Assembly (NCBI GenBank): GCA_019694435.1
Contig: JAIBBZ010000016.1
Coordinates: 1-64,000, forward strand
Length of the DNA stretch: 64,000 nt
Source: Pirellulales bacterium
GTDB taxonomy: Bacteria; Planctomycetota; Planctomycetia; Pirellulales; JAEUIK01
Direction of reading: 5' to 3'
Part shown: positions 28,047 through 37,255 of the stretch, in pieces
How the letters are laid out: each line of letters starts with the position of its first letter
Numbering within the stretch: position 1 is the stretch's first letter
The notes under the pieces: generated by a model
Seen by the model: the letters and a program-made list of their open reading frames with translations, nothing else
What the model was told of the DNA's origin: nothing
Database searches by the model: none
Position numbers and translations under genes: made by a program

Positions 28047-28828
28047 AGCTCCTGCGGGCCTGGGCGACCCTGATCTTCCTCTCGTTCTCGCGGCTGCTCT
28101 GGTCGGCGAGCACGTTGATGGTGGCGTTTCCGCTCTTGGGTTGCGCGCTGTTTCTCGTGCGCCGGCACTACACGTTTGGCGCCGCGGGCGATGACTTTCT
28201 CACGCGCGAATCGGCCTTCGCGGCGTTCAGCGAGGAGTTCGTCATCTACCTGTTTGCGTCGTTCATCGTGCCGGTGTGCGCGTTGGCCTATGGCACGATG
28301 AGCATCGGCGGCGATCGCGAAGATCGGACGCTGTTGTTCCTGCTCATCCGGCCGGTGCCGCGGGGCATGATCCTGCTGGCCAAGCTGCTGGCCACGTTGC
28401 CGCTCGTCGTGGGGCTCGTGGTGGTAAGCTTCTGGAGCTACTGCAAGCTGGCGGGCGAGGTGGGCGAGATGGCGCTGCGCCTGTACTTGCCGATGGTGCT
28501 GTTTACGACCATCGCCTATGTGGCCGTGTTCCACCTGTTCGCCGTCACGTTTCGGCACTCGACGATCATCGCCCTGGTCTACTCGCTGTTCATGGAGCTG
28601 CTGATCGGCAACATGCCGGGCATCATCAAGCGCGTGGCCGTGAACTATTACGGCAAGGCGATGGTTTACGATCTCGGATCGGCTTTCGGCACGCGCGTGC
28701 CCGACCCGGAGTTGTTCGTGCCAATCTCCGCCTACTCCGCGAGCCTGGCCCTGTTGGGCATCACGCTGGGCGGCATTCTGTTGACGATGCTCATCTTCCA
28801 GGCCCGCGAATATCGCGATTTGACCTGA
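28043..28828 (+). CDS. ABC-2 type permease, second pair
   Basis: The 261-residue protein has about six hydrophobic helices, with the loop GTMSIGGDREDRTLLFLLIRPVPRG between them, a motif typical of ABC-2 permeases (bacitracin, Cu-processing and gliding types). The start overlaps the stop of the ATPase gene in ATGA. The two pairs in one operon may form a single larger exporter or two related ones; the substrate is unknown. Confidence 0.87.
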   Translation: MKLLRAWATLIFLSFSRLLWSASTLMVAFPLLGCALFLVRRHYTFGAAGDDFLTRESAFAAFSEEFVIYLFASFIVPVCALAYGTMSIGGDREDRTLLFLLIRPVPRGMILLAKLLATLPLVVGLVVVSFWSYCKLAGEVGEMALRLYLPMVLFTTIAYVAVFHLFAVTFRHSTIIALVYSLFMELLIGNMPGIIKRVAVNYYGKAMVYDLGSAFGTRVPDPELFVPISAYSASLALLGITLGGILLTMLIFQAREYRDLT

Positions 28829-28976
28829 TCTGAGCCCTGCCACTACGGGCCTCCCGGGCGACGATAGTCCTCGCGTCGACGTGCGTTTTGGGTCGTCCGT
28901 GTAACGTTTCCGCGCGGACGCCGCTTACAGGGCAGTGCCTGGTACGCAAGAACACTCGACGCACGTGGAGGCGGAC

Positions 28977-29879
28977 ATGTTCACAATCCTGTCCAGAATG
29001 TTGGGGCGCAAGCCGGCGACGCGCCGGACGGCAAGCCGTTGCCGGGTCGGGAGCCGTTTTTCGGCGATCGAGGCCCTCGAATCGCGCCGCGTGATGTCGG
29101 TCAACGCGTTCGTCAACTCTTACTCCGGAGAGCTGGCCATCTACGGTGACCAGTACACGCGATCCGACGTGAGCGTAGCCTCGGAGAGTTACGGCGGCAC
29201 CGCGTATTACCGGGTCAGCGCCTACTCGTCGGACGTTGGTTCTCAAACCTGGTATTTCGCCGCGTCGGCCGTCTGGTCGCGCAAAGTGAACTTTTACGGC
29301 GGCCCCGGCGACGACTACTTCAATAACACCTCCGATCTTCGCACGGCTGCGTACGGGAACAACGGCAGCGACGTCCTCGTTGGCTCCTACGCGGCCGATA
29401 CGCTCGATGGCGGCAACGGCCGCGACTACCTGTACGGCAACGGCGGTGACGACCTGTTGTACGCCGGTTGGGATTACAGCGGCGACGTCCTGTACGGCGG
29501 CAGCGGTGCCGACGCCCTCGTCGGCAGCTATGGCAACGATACGCTGTGGGGCGGCGCCGGCAACGATCGCATGTATGGCTACGACGGCCACGATTTCCTC
29601 TACGGGGAAAGCGGCACCGACTACATGTTCGGACACAGCGGCAACGACTACCTCGACGGCGGCTTGGACTACGACGAGCTGGATGGCGGCAGCGACAGCG
29701 ACTCGCTCAACGGCGGTGACGACGGAGTCGCGGACAAACTCGTCGGTGGCACAGGCTTCGACTACTTCCAGCAAGATTGGGGCTGGCGCCGCAATGCCTA
29801 CTACGGCTACTACTACCAGTACAATCTCGACTCGCCCTTCGACTACGAACCTGGCGAGGGCTTTTACAACTTCACCTGA
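28977..29879 (+). CDS. RTX (hemolysin-type calcium-binding) repeat protein with planctomycete N-terminal motif
   Basis: ATG 28977 has GTGGAGG a few bases upstream and gives 300 residues. The N-terminal 40 residues are basic and end in IEALESRRVMS, the LExR-type motif seen at the start of many planctomycete extracellular proteins. From about residue 100 there are many glycine/aspartate nonapeptides (GGNGRDYL, YGNGGDDLL, GGAGNDRM, YGESGTDYM, LDGGSDSDSL) that bind calcium in a parallel beta roll. The tail is Tyr-rich. No type I secretion genes are adjacent. It is probably a surface or secreted protein. Confidence 0.88.
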   Translation: MFTILSRMLGRKPATRRTASRCRVGSRFSAIEALESRRVMSVNAFVNSYSGELAIYGDQYTRSDVSVASESYGGTAYYRVSAYSSDVGSQTWYFAASAVWSRKVNFYGGPGDDYFNNTSDLRTAAYGNNGSDVLVGSYAADTLDGGNGRDYLYGNGGDDLLYAGWDYSGDVLYGGSGADALVGSYGNDTLWGGAGNDRMYGYDGHDFLYGESGTDYMFGHSGNDYLDGGLDYDELDGGSDSDSLNGGDDGVADKLVGGTGFDYFQQDWGWRRNAYYGYYYQYNLDSPFDYEPGEGFYNFT

Positions 29880-30001
29880 GCGGGGAACGACCGCTCGCGG
29901 TCGCCTCGGAATCAGGTTGCCTTGCGAGCATGTTCTGCGCGGTGCGGTAACGCGCGGACCCAGAAACCTGACCGGCGCGCATCGCGTGCGGCGTTCGCCG
30001 C

Positions 30002-30826
30002 TCAGCCCGTCACCTGCTCGAGGCAGGCTTGCAGGTGCTCGATGCTTTCACGGGCCAGGCGCTCGACGCCCGGCGAATAGTCGAACACCTCGACGGAGAC
30101 CCAACCCTGGTAGTCGATCTGGCCCAGAGCCTCGACGATCGGCACGAAATCGACGTCGCCCATGCCGGGGCCGAGCTTGTTGGCGTCGTTGGCGTGAAAG
30201 TGAACCAGCCACGGGGCGTGCCGGCGGATGTTGTCGGCGATCGGTTCCGGTTCGCTCGACATGGCCTTGCAGTCGAGATGTAGCCGGCAATGCGGCGAGC
30301 CGATCCGCTCGATCAGGCGCACGGCGTCGTCGGTCCGATTGAGAAAATCGCCCTCGGCCGGGCCGAGCGGCTCGACGGCGACGATCGTATCGGTCTGTTC
30401 GAGCACGGGGAGCACGGCCGTCAGGCAGTCGGCCGCGTAGTCGAGGGCCTGCTCGTGCGTCACGCCGGGCAGCAGGTTGCGCTGCAGCGGCGAGCCGAGC
30501 ACCAGGAGCCGTCCGCCCAGGTCCTGGCACAACCGGGCCAGGTCGCCGAGATACGCGCTCGTGGCCCGGCGCACGGCAGCGTCGGGCGTGGTGAGATAGA
30601 AGCCCTCGGTCTTGGCCAGCAGCCAATGCAGGCCGATGACTTGCAAATCGGCCTCAGTCGCCAGCCGGCAGACTTCTGCACGTTGCGCGGCGCTGATTCT
30701 ACGGGCGTCGTAGTCGAGCGTGAACGGGGCGATTTCGATGCCCGTGTAGCCACACTCGCGGGCAAAGGCGAAAGCGCGATCCAGGGGCCAATCGAGGAAC
30801 GTCTCGTTACAGATGGCAAATTTCAT
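30002..30826 (-). CDS. Sugar phosphate isomerase/epimerase-family TIM barrel
   Basis: The 274-residue protein fits the xylose-isomerase-like/AP-endonuclease-2 TIM barrel group. Visible features are GYTGIEIAP, the metal-ligand Glu in VAVEPLG, HLDCKAM, LVHFHANDANK and WVSVEVFDYSPG. These give the usual Glu/Asp/His/Glu metal site for isomerising or epimerising a sugar or inositol derivative; the substrate cannot be told. It follows the DNA methyltransferase by 18 bases on the same strand and is likely cotranscribed. Confidence 0.87.
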   Translation of the reverse strand: MKFAICNETFLDWPLDRAFAFARECGYTGIEIAPFTLDYDARRISAAQRAEVCRLATEADLQVIGLHWLLAKTEGFYLTTPDAAVRRATSAYLGDLARLCQDLGGRLLVLGSPLQRNLLPGVTHEQALDYAADCLTAVLPVLEQTDTIVAVEPLGPAEGDFLNRTDDAVRLIERIGSPHCRLHLDCKAMSSEPEPIADNIRRHAPWLVHFHANDANKLGPGMGDVDFVPIVEALGQIDYQGWVSVEVFDYSPGVERLARESIEHLQACLEQVTG

Positions 30827-30844
30827 GATGGTACAGCGTGCGGC

Positions 30845-31882
30845 TCAGGCCTTGGCACGGCGGCGGGAGGTCTTGTCGACGAATTTGATTTCCTGTTGCC
30901 GGCCGGCCGCGGCCGGCTTGCGGCGGCGCGGCGGCGCGGTGCTGTGTTTGTCTTCCAACCGGCGGCCGGCCGCCGTGCTCGGGGCGCTCTTCGTGGGCTG
31001 CTCGGCGCCGTCGAGGGGATCGCCCGGCGCGATCGCGGCCAAGCGCGCTTCGATCCGCGCGGCATACTCGGGCGACAGCTCGAAGCCCAGGTAGCGGCGC
31101 TTGAGTTTCTTGGCGACGGCCAGCGTCGTACCGCTGCCGCCGAACGGATCGAGCACCAGGTCGCCCTCGCGGCTGCATGCGCGCACGATGCGCCCCAGGA
31201 GCTGCTCGGGCATCTGGCAACCGTGCCAGCCGGCGCGTTCCTTGAACGTGCCGCAGACGCGCGGGAAATACCACGTGTCCTCCTCCGGCGAAAAACACTC
31301 GGGCACGTCTTGTGGCCGCAAGATCCAGGTGTCGTCGGGGAGCCGGCCCTTGGCATGCGCGCGGCGATCGCCGTAGACCATCTGCCGCGCCGAAGGCACG
31401 CGAATCGTCTCGGTGTCGAAATAGAAATCGCGGGCGTCTTTGACGAAATGAAACAGGTGGGCGTGCGACCGGCTGAACTTCTGCTTGCAGTTGACCCCGA
31501 AGGTGTAATACCAGACGACCCAACTGCGGCAGGTGAGGCCCAATTCGCGCGTCAGCATCACCTTCAGCTCGGCGGCATACTCGTCGCCGATCGCCAGCCA
31601 GAACGTGCCGTTGGGCTTGAGCGCACGGATCACGGACTGCGTCCATGTACGGCACCAGTCGAGGTACTGGTCGCATTGCAGCCGGTCATCGTAAACGTCG
31701 TAGTCGTAACCGATGTTGAACGGCGGATCGGCAAAAGCCAGGTCGACGCTGCCTTCGGCAAGGCGGCCCAGACCGGCCACGCAATCGCCGTGGATGAGCT
31801 GGTCGGCAGGCGGCAAGCGACGTCGCGCCAAGAGACTTCCTCCTTGAAGGAAATGACACACGTTTTCGAGCAGTCGCCCCAT
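30845..31882 (-). CDS. Site-specific DNA methyltransferase (beta class, N6-adenine or N4-cytosine)
   Basis: The 345-residue enzyme has the catalytic motif DPPFNIGY at about residues 52-59 and the AdoMet-binding DPFGGSGTT near residue 245. The order catalytic motif, recognition region, AdoMet motif defines the beta class. The C-terminal 70 residues are basic and low in complexity. ATG 31882 gives a sensible N-terminus; the frame is open for 50 more codons upstream without protein-like content. No restriction endonuclease is adjacent, so it looks like an orphan or regulatory methyltransferase. The gene is divergent from the large heme protein gene. Confidence 0.92.
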   Translation of the reverse strand: MGRLLENVCHFLQGGSLLARRRLPPADQLIHGDCVAGLGRLAEGSVDLAFADPPFNIGYDYDVYDDRLQCDQYLDWCRTWTQSVIRALKPNGTFWLAIGDEYAAELKVMLTRELGLTCRSWVVWYYTFGVNCKQKFSRSHAHLFHFVKDARDFYFDTETIRVPSARQMVYGDRRAHAKGRLPDDTWILRPQDVPECFSPEEDTWYFPRVCGTFKERAGWHGCQMPEQLLGRIVRACSREGDLVLDPFGGSGTTLAVAKKLKRRYLGFELSPEYAARIEARLAAIAPGDPLDGAEQPTKSAPSTAAGRRLEDKHSTAPPRRRKPAAAGRQQEIKFVDKTSRRRAKA

Positions 31883-32000
31883 GGTATCGCATCGCCGGCG
31901 CGCTGGAAATGACCGGCACGGCGATGCGCTTTGCGGCCCAGAAACTGCCGCCACAAGTTGAGGGGCGCCGGCCATCGGGCTACGATCGGCTGCGATGGCC

Positions 32001-32030
32001 GACCTGGATACGATCGACCTGGATACGAAC
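32001..32030 (+). repeat. 15-bp tandem duplication before the heme-protein start
   Basis: GACCTGGATACGATC is followed directly by GACCTGGATACGAAC, ending 4 bases before ATG 32035. It lies where a ribosome binding site would be, and no clear Shine-Dalgarno is present. A change in copy number could alter translation, which is inference. Confidence 0.6.
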
Positions 32031-32034
32031 AAGC

Positions 32035-35000
32035 ATGAATCTGCGAGCCAAGGTCCCCGGACTGTGTGGACTATTCCTGGCGGCCGTCTGTGGGGCCTGC
32101 CTGATGCTGCAGGCGGCCGACCCGGTGGCCGACTCGGTCGATAAAGACTATTCGGCCGAGCTGCCGCGCATCGAGCCGCTCGAGCCGGAGCAGGCGCTGG
32201 CCAGCATGCGCACAGTGCCGGGCTTTCGCGTCGAGTTGGTGGCCGCCGAACCGCTCGTGTCCGATCCCGTCGCCGCGGCGTTCGACGAAGACGGCCGGCT
32301 GTACGTCGTCGAAATGCGCGGCTACTCGGAGAATCGCGACGAGGGCTTGAGCCGGGTGCACCGGTTGGAAGATACCGACGGCGACGGGCGATTCGACCGC
32401 GGCACGGTGTTTCTCGACGGGTTGCTGTGGCCGACGGCCGTGGCCTGTTACGCCGGCGGCGTGTTCGTGGCCGATGCCCCCAGGCTCGACTACTGCAAGG
32501 ACACCGACGGCGACGGCCGCGCCGATCTGCGCCGCACGGTGTACGAGGGCTTCAGCACCAGCAACGTCCAGGGACTGGTGAATTCGCTCCAATGGGGCCT
32601 CGATAATCGCATTTACGGCTCGGCCAGCAGCACGGGCGGCGAGATTACCACGGTCGCTACTCCGCAGGAGCTTTGGGGTGGCGATGCGGCGTCCGGCGAT
32701 GCGTCGCCGGCCGGCCCGGTGTCGTTGCGCGGCCGGGATTTTGCCTTCGACCCGCGCACGCTCGCGTTCGAGACCACGAGCGGCGGTGCCCAGCACGGTC
32801 TGTCATTCGACGATTGGGGCGTGCGATATGTTTGCTCGAACAGCGATCACCTCCAGCAGATCATGTACGAAGAAGCCGACCTGGCGCGCAACCCGTTCTT
32901 GGTTGCGCCCGGGGCGCGCCAATCGATCGCGGCCGATGGTCCGCAGGCCGAGGTATTTCGCATCAGTCCGGTCGAGCCCTGGCGCCTGGTCCGTACGCGG
33001 CTGCGGGTCTCCGGCGTGGTGCCCGGCATCGTCGAGGGGGGCGGACGCGCAGCAGGCTATTTCACCAGCGCCACCGGCACGACGATCTATCGCGGCGATG
33101 CCTGGGACGAAAAGCTGCGCGGCGTGGCGATCATCGGCGACGTCGGCAGCAACATCGTGCATCGCAAGCGGATCGATCGCCGCGGCATCCAGCACGTGGC
33201 CGAGCGCATCGATCAGGGCGTCGAGCTGTTGGCGTCGACCGACGTCTGGTTCCGGCCGTGCCAGTTCATCAACGCGCCCGACGGTACGTTGCATATCCTC
33301 GACGTCTACCGGGAAGTGATCGAACACCCGGCGAGCCTGCCGCCGGTGATCAAGAAGCATCTCGACTTGACGAATGGCCGCGACCGCGGGCGCATCTACC
33401 GGCTGGTGCCCGAGGGGTATCGCCATCGTCCTGCGCCGAAATTGTCGCAAGCCACGACGGCCGAGCTGGTGGGCCTGTTGGAACACGCCAACGGCTGGCA
33501 CGTCGACACGGCGGCGCGGCTGATCTACGAGCGGCGTGATCCCGAGGCGCAGCGATTGCTCGCCGACCGTGTGCAACGCTCGCCCAGCGCCATCGGGCGC
33601 ATGCGGGCACTCTATGCCTTGAACAGCCTGGCGGCGCTCGAGCCAGCCACGCTCTTGCGGGCCATGGCCGATGCCGACCCCGGAGTTCGAAGGCACGCGG
33701 TGCGAATTGCCCGACATCGCGCAGGTGCATGGGGCGACGTGCGCGCCCGGCTGGTCGCGATGGCCGGCGACGACGACTTGCACGTGCGCTACGAGGTGGC
33801 GTTCGCCTTGGGCGATCTGCCCACGGCGGAGCGGATCGCGCCCTTGGTCGAGTTGGCGCGGCGCGATGCGGCCGATCGCTGGATGCGCGTCGCGATCCAG
33901 AGCTCGCTCGCCGAGAGCGGCGAGCAGGTTCTGGCACAATTGCTGGCTGATGGGCCGTTTTGCGGCGATGTGGCGCGGCGCCCGCTGCTCGTGGCTTTGG
34001 CCGAACAGGCGGCTGGCCGGGGCGCGAAGGCCGACATGGCGGTCGTGCTGCCGGCGCTGGAGCATTTGCCGCCCGAGCTGGCCGCCACGCGTTTTGCCTG
34101 CGTCCTGGCATATCGCAACGCGTTGGCGCGTCGCGGGCAAGCCCTGGCCGACGCGATTCCCGAACCCCGTTTGCTGGCCTCGGCCCAAGCGCTCGTCGAA
34201 CGACTGGTCGACGAAGCGCGGTCGCTCGTCGACGACCAGCGCCAATCACCCGCGACGCGGGCCGAAGCGGTACCGGCGCTGGCCTTGCGGCCGTTCGTCG
34301 AAACGCGCGAAGTTTTCGCCCGGTTGCTCGCCTCGCAACAACCGCAAGTCGTGCAAGTGGCCGCCGTCAAGGCGCTGGCGCGCTATGACGACGCGGCCGT
34401 GGCCGAGGTGCTACTCGAGGCCTGGCCCGGATTGGGCCCACGGCTGCGCGTCGAGGCGGCCGAACTGCTGTTCGGACGCAAGCCCTGGTCGTTGGCCCTG
34501 CTCGCTGCGATCGAGGCACAAAGCGTGCGCCCCGGCGACTTCGAGCCGGCGCGGCTGCGGCAGCTCAAAGAGCATTCCGACTCCGAGATTCGCAGCCGGG
34601 CCGAGGCCGTGCTGGCCGACGTGCAATTGGCGCGGCGGCAAGAGGTGGTCGATGCCTATCGCGAGTGCCTGGAGCTGAAGGGCGACGCCGCCCGGGGACG
34701 CGAAGTCTTCAAGAAGATCTGCGCCGCGTGCCACAAGGCCGAGGGCGCCGGCCACGAGCTGGGGCCCAGCCTGGCCACGGTCCAGAATCGCGGGGCCGAA
34801 GCGATCTTGCTGAACGTGCTCGACCCCAATCGCGAGGTCAATCCACAGTTCGTCAACTACACGCTGGTCACCAGCGACGGCCGCGCCATGACGGGCATGC
34901 TCACCACCGAGTCGGCCACGAGTGTCACGCTCACCCGGGCCGAGGCGGCCAGCGACACGATTCTCAGGACCGAGATCGAAGAACTGCGCAGCACGGGGCT

Positions 35001-35085
35001 GTCGCTGATGCCCGAGGGTTTGGAACAACAGATCGACCGTCAGGCGATGGCCGACCTGATCGCGTACCTGCTTAGCCTGCGGTGA
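32035..35085 (+). CDS. Exported dehydrogenase-like/HEAT/heme-binding protein (PVC type)
   Basis: The 1016-residue protein has a signal peptide ([19 protein letters not shown]). An N-terminal propeller-like domain follows with [32 protein letters not shown] and two DTDGDGR calcium-like motifs, the planctomycete putative membrane-bound dehydrogenase type. HEAT repeats run over about residues 480-870, and the C-terminal heme domain has CAACH (896-900), [22 protein letters not shown] and [11 protein letters not shown]. It probably oxidises a sugar or other periplasmic compound and passes electrons to its heme. It is cotranscribed with the ceramidase-like gene 3 bases downstream. The visible end of the first gene in the window has the same architecture. 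Confidence 0.93.
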   Translation: MNLRAKVPGLCGLFLAAVCGACLMLQAADPVADSVDKDYSAELPRIEPLEPEQALASMRTVPGFRVELVAAEPLVSDPVAAAFDEDGRLYVVEMRGYSENRDEGLSRVHRLEDTDGDGRFDRGTVFLDGLLWPTAVACYAGGVFVADAPRLDYCKDTDGDGRADLRRTVYEGFSTSNVQGLVNSLQWGLDNRIYGSASSTGGEITTVATPQELWGGDAASGDASPAGPVSLRGRDFAFDPRTLAFETTSGGAQHGLSFDDWGVRYVCSNSDHLQQIMYEEADLARNPFLVAPGARQSIAADGPQAEVFRISPVEPWRLVRTRLRVSGVVPGIVEGGGRAAGYFTSATGTTIYRGDAWDEKLRGVAIIGDVGSNIVHRKRIDRRGIQHVAERIDQGVELLASTDVWFRPCQFINAPDGTLHILDVYREVIEHPASLPPVIKKHLDLTNGRDRGRIYRLVPEGYRHRPAPKLSQATTAELVGLLEHANGWHVDTAARLIYERRDPEAQRLLADRVQRSPSAIGRMRALYALNSLAALEPATLLRAMADADPGVRRHAVRIARHRAGAWGDVRARLVAMAGDDDLHVRYEVAFALGDLPTAERIAPLVELARRDAADRWMRVAIQSSLAESGEQVLAQLLADGPFCGDVARRPLLVALAEQAAGRGAKADMAVVLPALEHLPPELAATRFACVLAYRNALARRGQALADAIPEPRLLASAQALVERLVDEARSLVDDQRQSPATRAEAVPALALRPFVETREVFARLLASQQPQVVQVAAVKALARYDDAAVAEVLLEAWPGLGPRLRVEAAELLFGRKPWSLALLAAIEAQSVRPGDFEPARLRQLKEHSDSEIRSRAEAVLADVQLARRQEVVDAYRECLELKGDAARGREVFKKICAACHKAEGAGHELGPSLATVQNRGAEAILLNVLDPNREVNPQFVNYTLVTSDGRAMTGMLTTESATSVTLTRAEAASDTILRTEIEELRSTGLSLMPEGLEQQIDRQAMADLIAYLLSLR

Positions 35086-35088
35086 AAC

Positions 35089-36468
35089 ATGACACGATGT
35101 TCGATCTGGATGGGTGTGCTGGCCGGCTGCCTGCTCGGTCTTCCAACTGGCGCTCTAGCAGCGGACGAACTCTGGCAGGCTGGCGCAGCCAAGGTGAACA
35201 TCACGCCGGCCGAGTTCATGTGGATGTCGGGCTACGCCTCGCGCGACAAGCCGGCCGACGGCAAGCTGACCGACCTGTGGGCCAAGGCGCTGGTGCTGGT
35301 CGATGCGCAACAGCGGCGGATGTGCCTGATCACGCTCGACCTGGTGGGAATCGACCGCGTCCTGGCCGAGACCATTTGCGGCCGGCTCGAGGACAGATTC
35401 CAACTGGCCCGCGAGCAGGTGGCCATCTGCGTTTCGCACACGCATAGCGGCCCGGTAGTCGGCCACAACCTGGCCGCGATGTATTTTCTTGACGTGCGGC
35501 AATCGCAGCTCGTGCAGAACTACGTGGAGCGCTTGCAGGACGCGATCGAGCGAGCCGTGGGCGACGCGCTGGCGGCCTTGCAGCCGGCGCAAGTGGCGTA
35601 TGGCATCGGGCGGTCGACGGTTGCCGTGAATCGGCGCAACAACGCCGAGGCCGCGGTGCCCGCGCTGCGCTCGCAGGGCCGGCTGGTCGGCCCGGTCGAC
35701 TACGACGTACCGGTGCTGGCGGTGCGCGACCCGGACGGCAAGTTGCGCGCGGTGGCCTTTGGCTATGCGTGCCACGCCACCGTGCTCAGCGGCAACCAAT
35801 GGTCCGGCGACTATCCGGGCCATGCTCAGATCGCGCTCGAGGCGGCGCACCCCGACTGCGTGGCTTTGTTCTGGGCCGGCTGCGGGGCCGATCAGAATCC
35901 GATCCCGCGCCGCGAAGTGGCGTTGGCCGAAGAGTACGGCCGGCGCCTGGCAGCGGCGGTCGACGAGGCGTTGGCGGGCGTGCTGACGCCCCTGACGCCG
36001 CACGTCGAGGCGAGCCTCGCGCGCGTGGACGTGGCCTTCGACACGTTGCCCACGCGCGACCAGTTGGTCGCCGACAGTCAGGGCAGCGATCGGTATGTAG
36101 CCGCCCGCGCCAAGTCCCTGCTCGCGCGGATCGAGGCCGAGGGGAGCCTCGCGCCGAGTTATCCATATCCGGTGCAAGTCTGGCGATTGGGCCGGCAGCT
36201 CGATTGGATCCTGCTCGGCGGCGAGGTAGTGGTCGACTACGCGTTGCGTTTGAAGCAGGAGTTCGGCCCGACGCGCACCTGGGTGGCCGGCTACACGAAC
36301 GACGTGATGGCCTACATCCCGTCGCGGCGCGTGCTGGTCGAAGGCGGCTACGAAGGCGGCGGCGCGATGGTCTACTACGGCCAGCCGACGCGTTGGGCAC
36401 CCAGCGTCGAGGAGACGATCGTCGGCGAAGTGCATCGGCAAATCGAGGCCCTCGCCGCAGTACGCTGA
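35089..36468 (+). CDS. Neutral-ceramidase-like exported protein lacking the GDxSP serine motif
   Basis: The 459-residue protein has a signal peptide (CLLGLPTGALAADE) and the family start WQAGAAKVNITPAEFMWMSG. Zinc-site-like residues appear in SHTHSGP and in GYACHATVLSG. Where the other paralogue in this window (7753-9120) has GAAGDMSPN, this one has GCGADQNPIPR, so the usual nucleophile serine is absent. It may use another mechanism or be a non-ceramidase hydrolase of the same fold. It starts 3 bases after the heme protein stop and must share its transcript. Confidence 0.87.
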   Translation: MTRCSIWMGVLAGCLLGLPTGALAADELWQAGAAKVNITPAEFMWMSGYASRDKPADGKLTDLWAKALVLVDAQQRRMCLITLDLVGIDRVLAETICGRLEDRFQLAREQVAICVSHTHSGPVVGHNLAAMYFLDVRQSQLVQNYVERLQDAIERAVGDALAALQPAQVAYGIGRSTVAVNRRNNAEAAVPALRSQGRLVGPVDYDVPVLAVRDPDGKLRAVAFGYACHATVLSGNQWSGDYPGHAQIALEAAHPDCVALFWAGCGADQNPIPRREVALAEEYGRRLAAAVDEALAGVLTPLTPHVEASLARVDVAFDTLPTRDQLVADSQGSDRYVAARAKSLLARIEAEGSLAPSYPYPVQVWRLGRQLDWILLGGEVVVDYALRLKQEFGPTRTWVAGYTNDVMAYIPSRRVLVEGGYEGGGAMVYYGQPTRWAPSVEETIVGEVHRQIEALAAVR

Positions 36469-36517
36469 ACAAGCGCTCCGCCGCGAGCGCGGCGCGTGAG
36501 ATGCGAGCCTGTACGAC

Positions 36518-37162
36518 ATGGATCAGCTCGCGGCCATCGTGTTGTGCGGCGGCGAAAGCCGCCGGATGGGCCGGCCCAAGGCCTGGCTTCCGTTGGGCGA
36601 CGAGACGCTCCTCGGGCGGGTCGTGCGCCTCGCCGGCGAGGCGGCCCGTGAGGTGATCGTCGTGGCGGCCACGGGGCAAGATCTGCCGGAACTGCCCCCG
36701 CAGACCAAGATCGTCCGCGACCTGGTCGCACAAAGTGGGCCGTTGGAAGGATTGCGGTCGGGCCTGCGCGCCGTCGATCCGCAGCTTCGTGCCGCGTTCG
36801 TGACGGGCGTCGACTACCCGTTCATCGACCCTCGGGTGATCGCCTTGCTCGCCGCGCGGCTGGCCGAGCACGACGTCGCGCTGCCGAGCGTCGGCGGGCG
36901 GCTGCAACCGCTCGTGGCCGTGTATGCGAGGGCCTTGCTGCCGCGAATCGAATCGTTGCTGGCCCAAGGTGAGCGTCGATTGCTCGCTTTGGCCGAGGCC
37001 GCGACTGTCGCAATCGTCGCAGAAGACGACTTGCGCCGCGTCGATCCTGAGCTGGCCTGTGTCGTGAATGTCAACAACCCGGCGGCCTACGAGTCGGCAC
37101 GGCAGCGCCTGTCACAGTGGCCGCCGTCGGGGGACAACGCGGACGGAGAACTCGCCCACTGA
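36518..37162 (+). CDS. mobA: Molybdenum cofactor guanylyltransferase
   Basis: MobA attaches GMP to molybdopterin to form the bis-MGD cofactor. The 214-residue protein has the nucleotide-binding signature LCGGESRRMGRPK (9-21), the central SGPLEGLRSGLR and GVDYPFIDPR blocks, and the late motif NVNNPAAYE. Size and motifs fit MobA rather than the larger cofactor cytidylyltransferases. No molybdoenzyme or other moa/moe genes are in view. It lies 49 bases after the ceramidase-like gene on the same strand. Confidence 0.9.
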   Translation: MDQLAAIVLCGGESRRMGRPKAWLPLGDETLLGRVVRLAGEAAREVIVVAATGQDLPELPPQTKIVRDLVAQSGPLEGLRSGLRAVDPQLRAAFVTGVDYPFIDPRVIALLAARLAEHDVALPSVGGRLQPLVAVYARALLPRIESLLAQGERRLLALAEAATVAIVAEDDLRRVDPELACVVNVNNPAAYESARQRLSQWPPSGDNADGELAH

Positions 37163-37255
37163 CGACAATTTGCTTGATTGGCTCGACACGGATACGGAAT
37201 ATTGGGTCATTGAGCTTGAGTTCGCGGCGCGTCGTTCATCGCAGGGCAGGCAAGC

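Noticed and set aside
29888-29903. CGACCGC/GCGGTCG palindrome after the RTX gene
   Set aside because: A 2-nt centre cannot form the full hairpin and no T-run follows, so it is not called a terminator.
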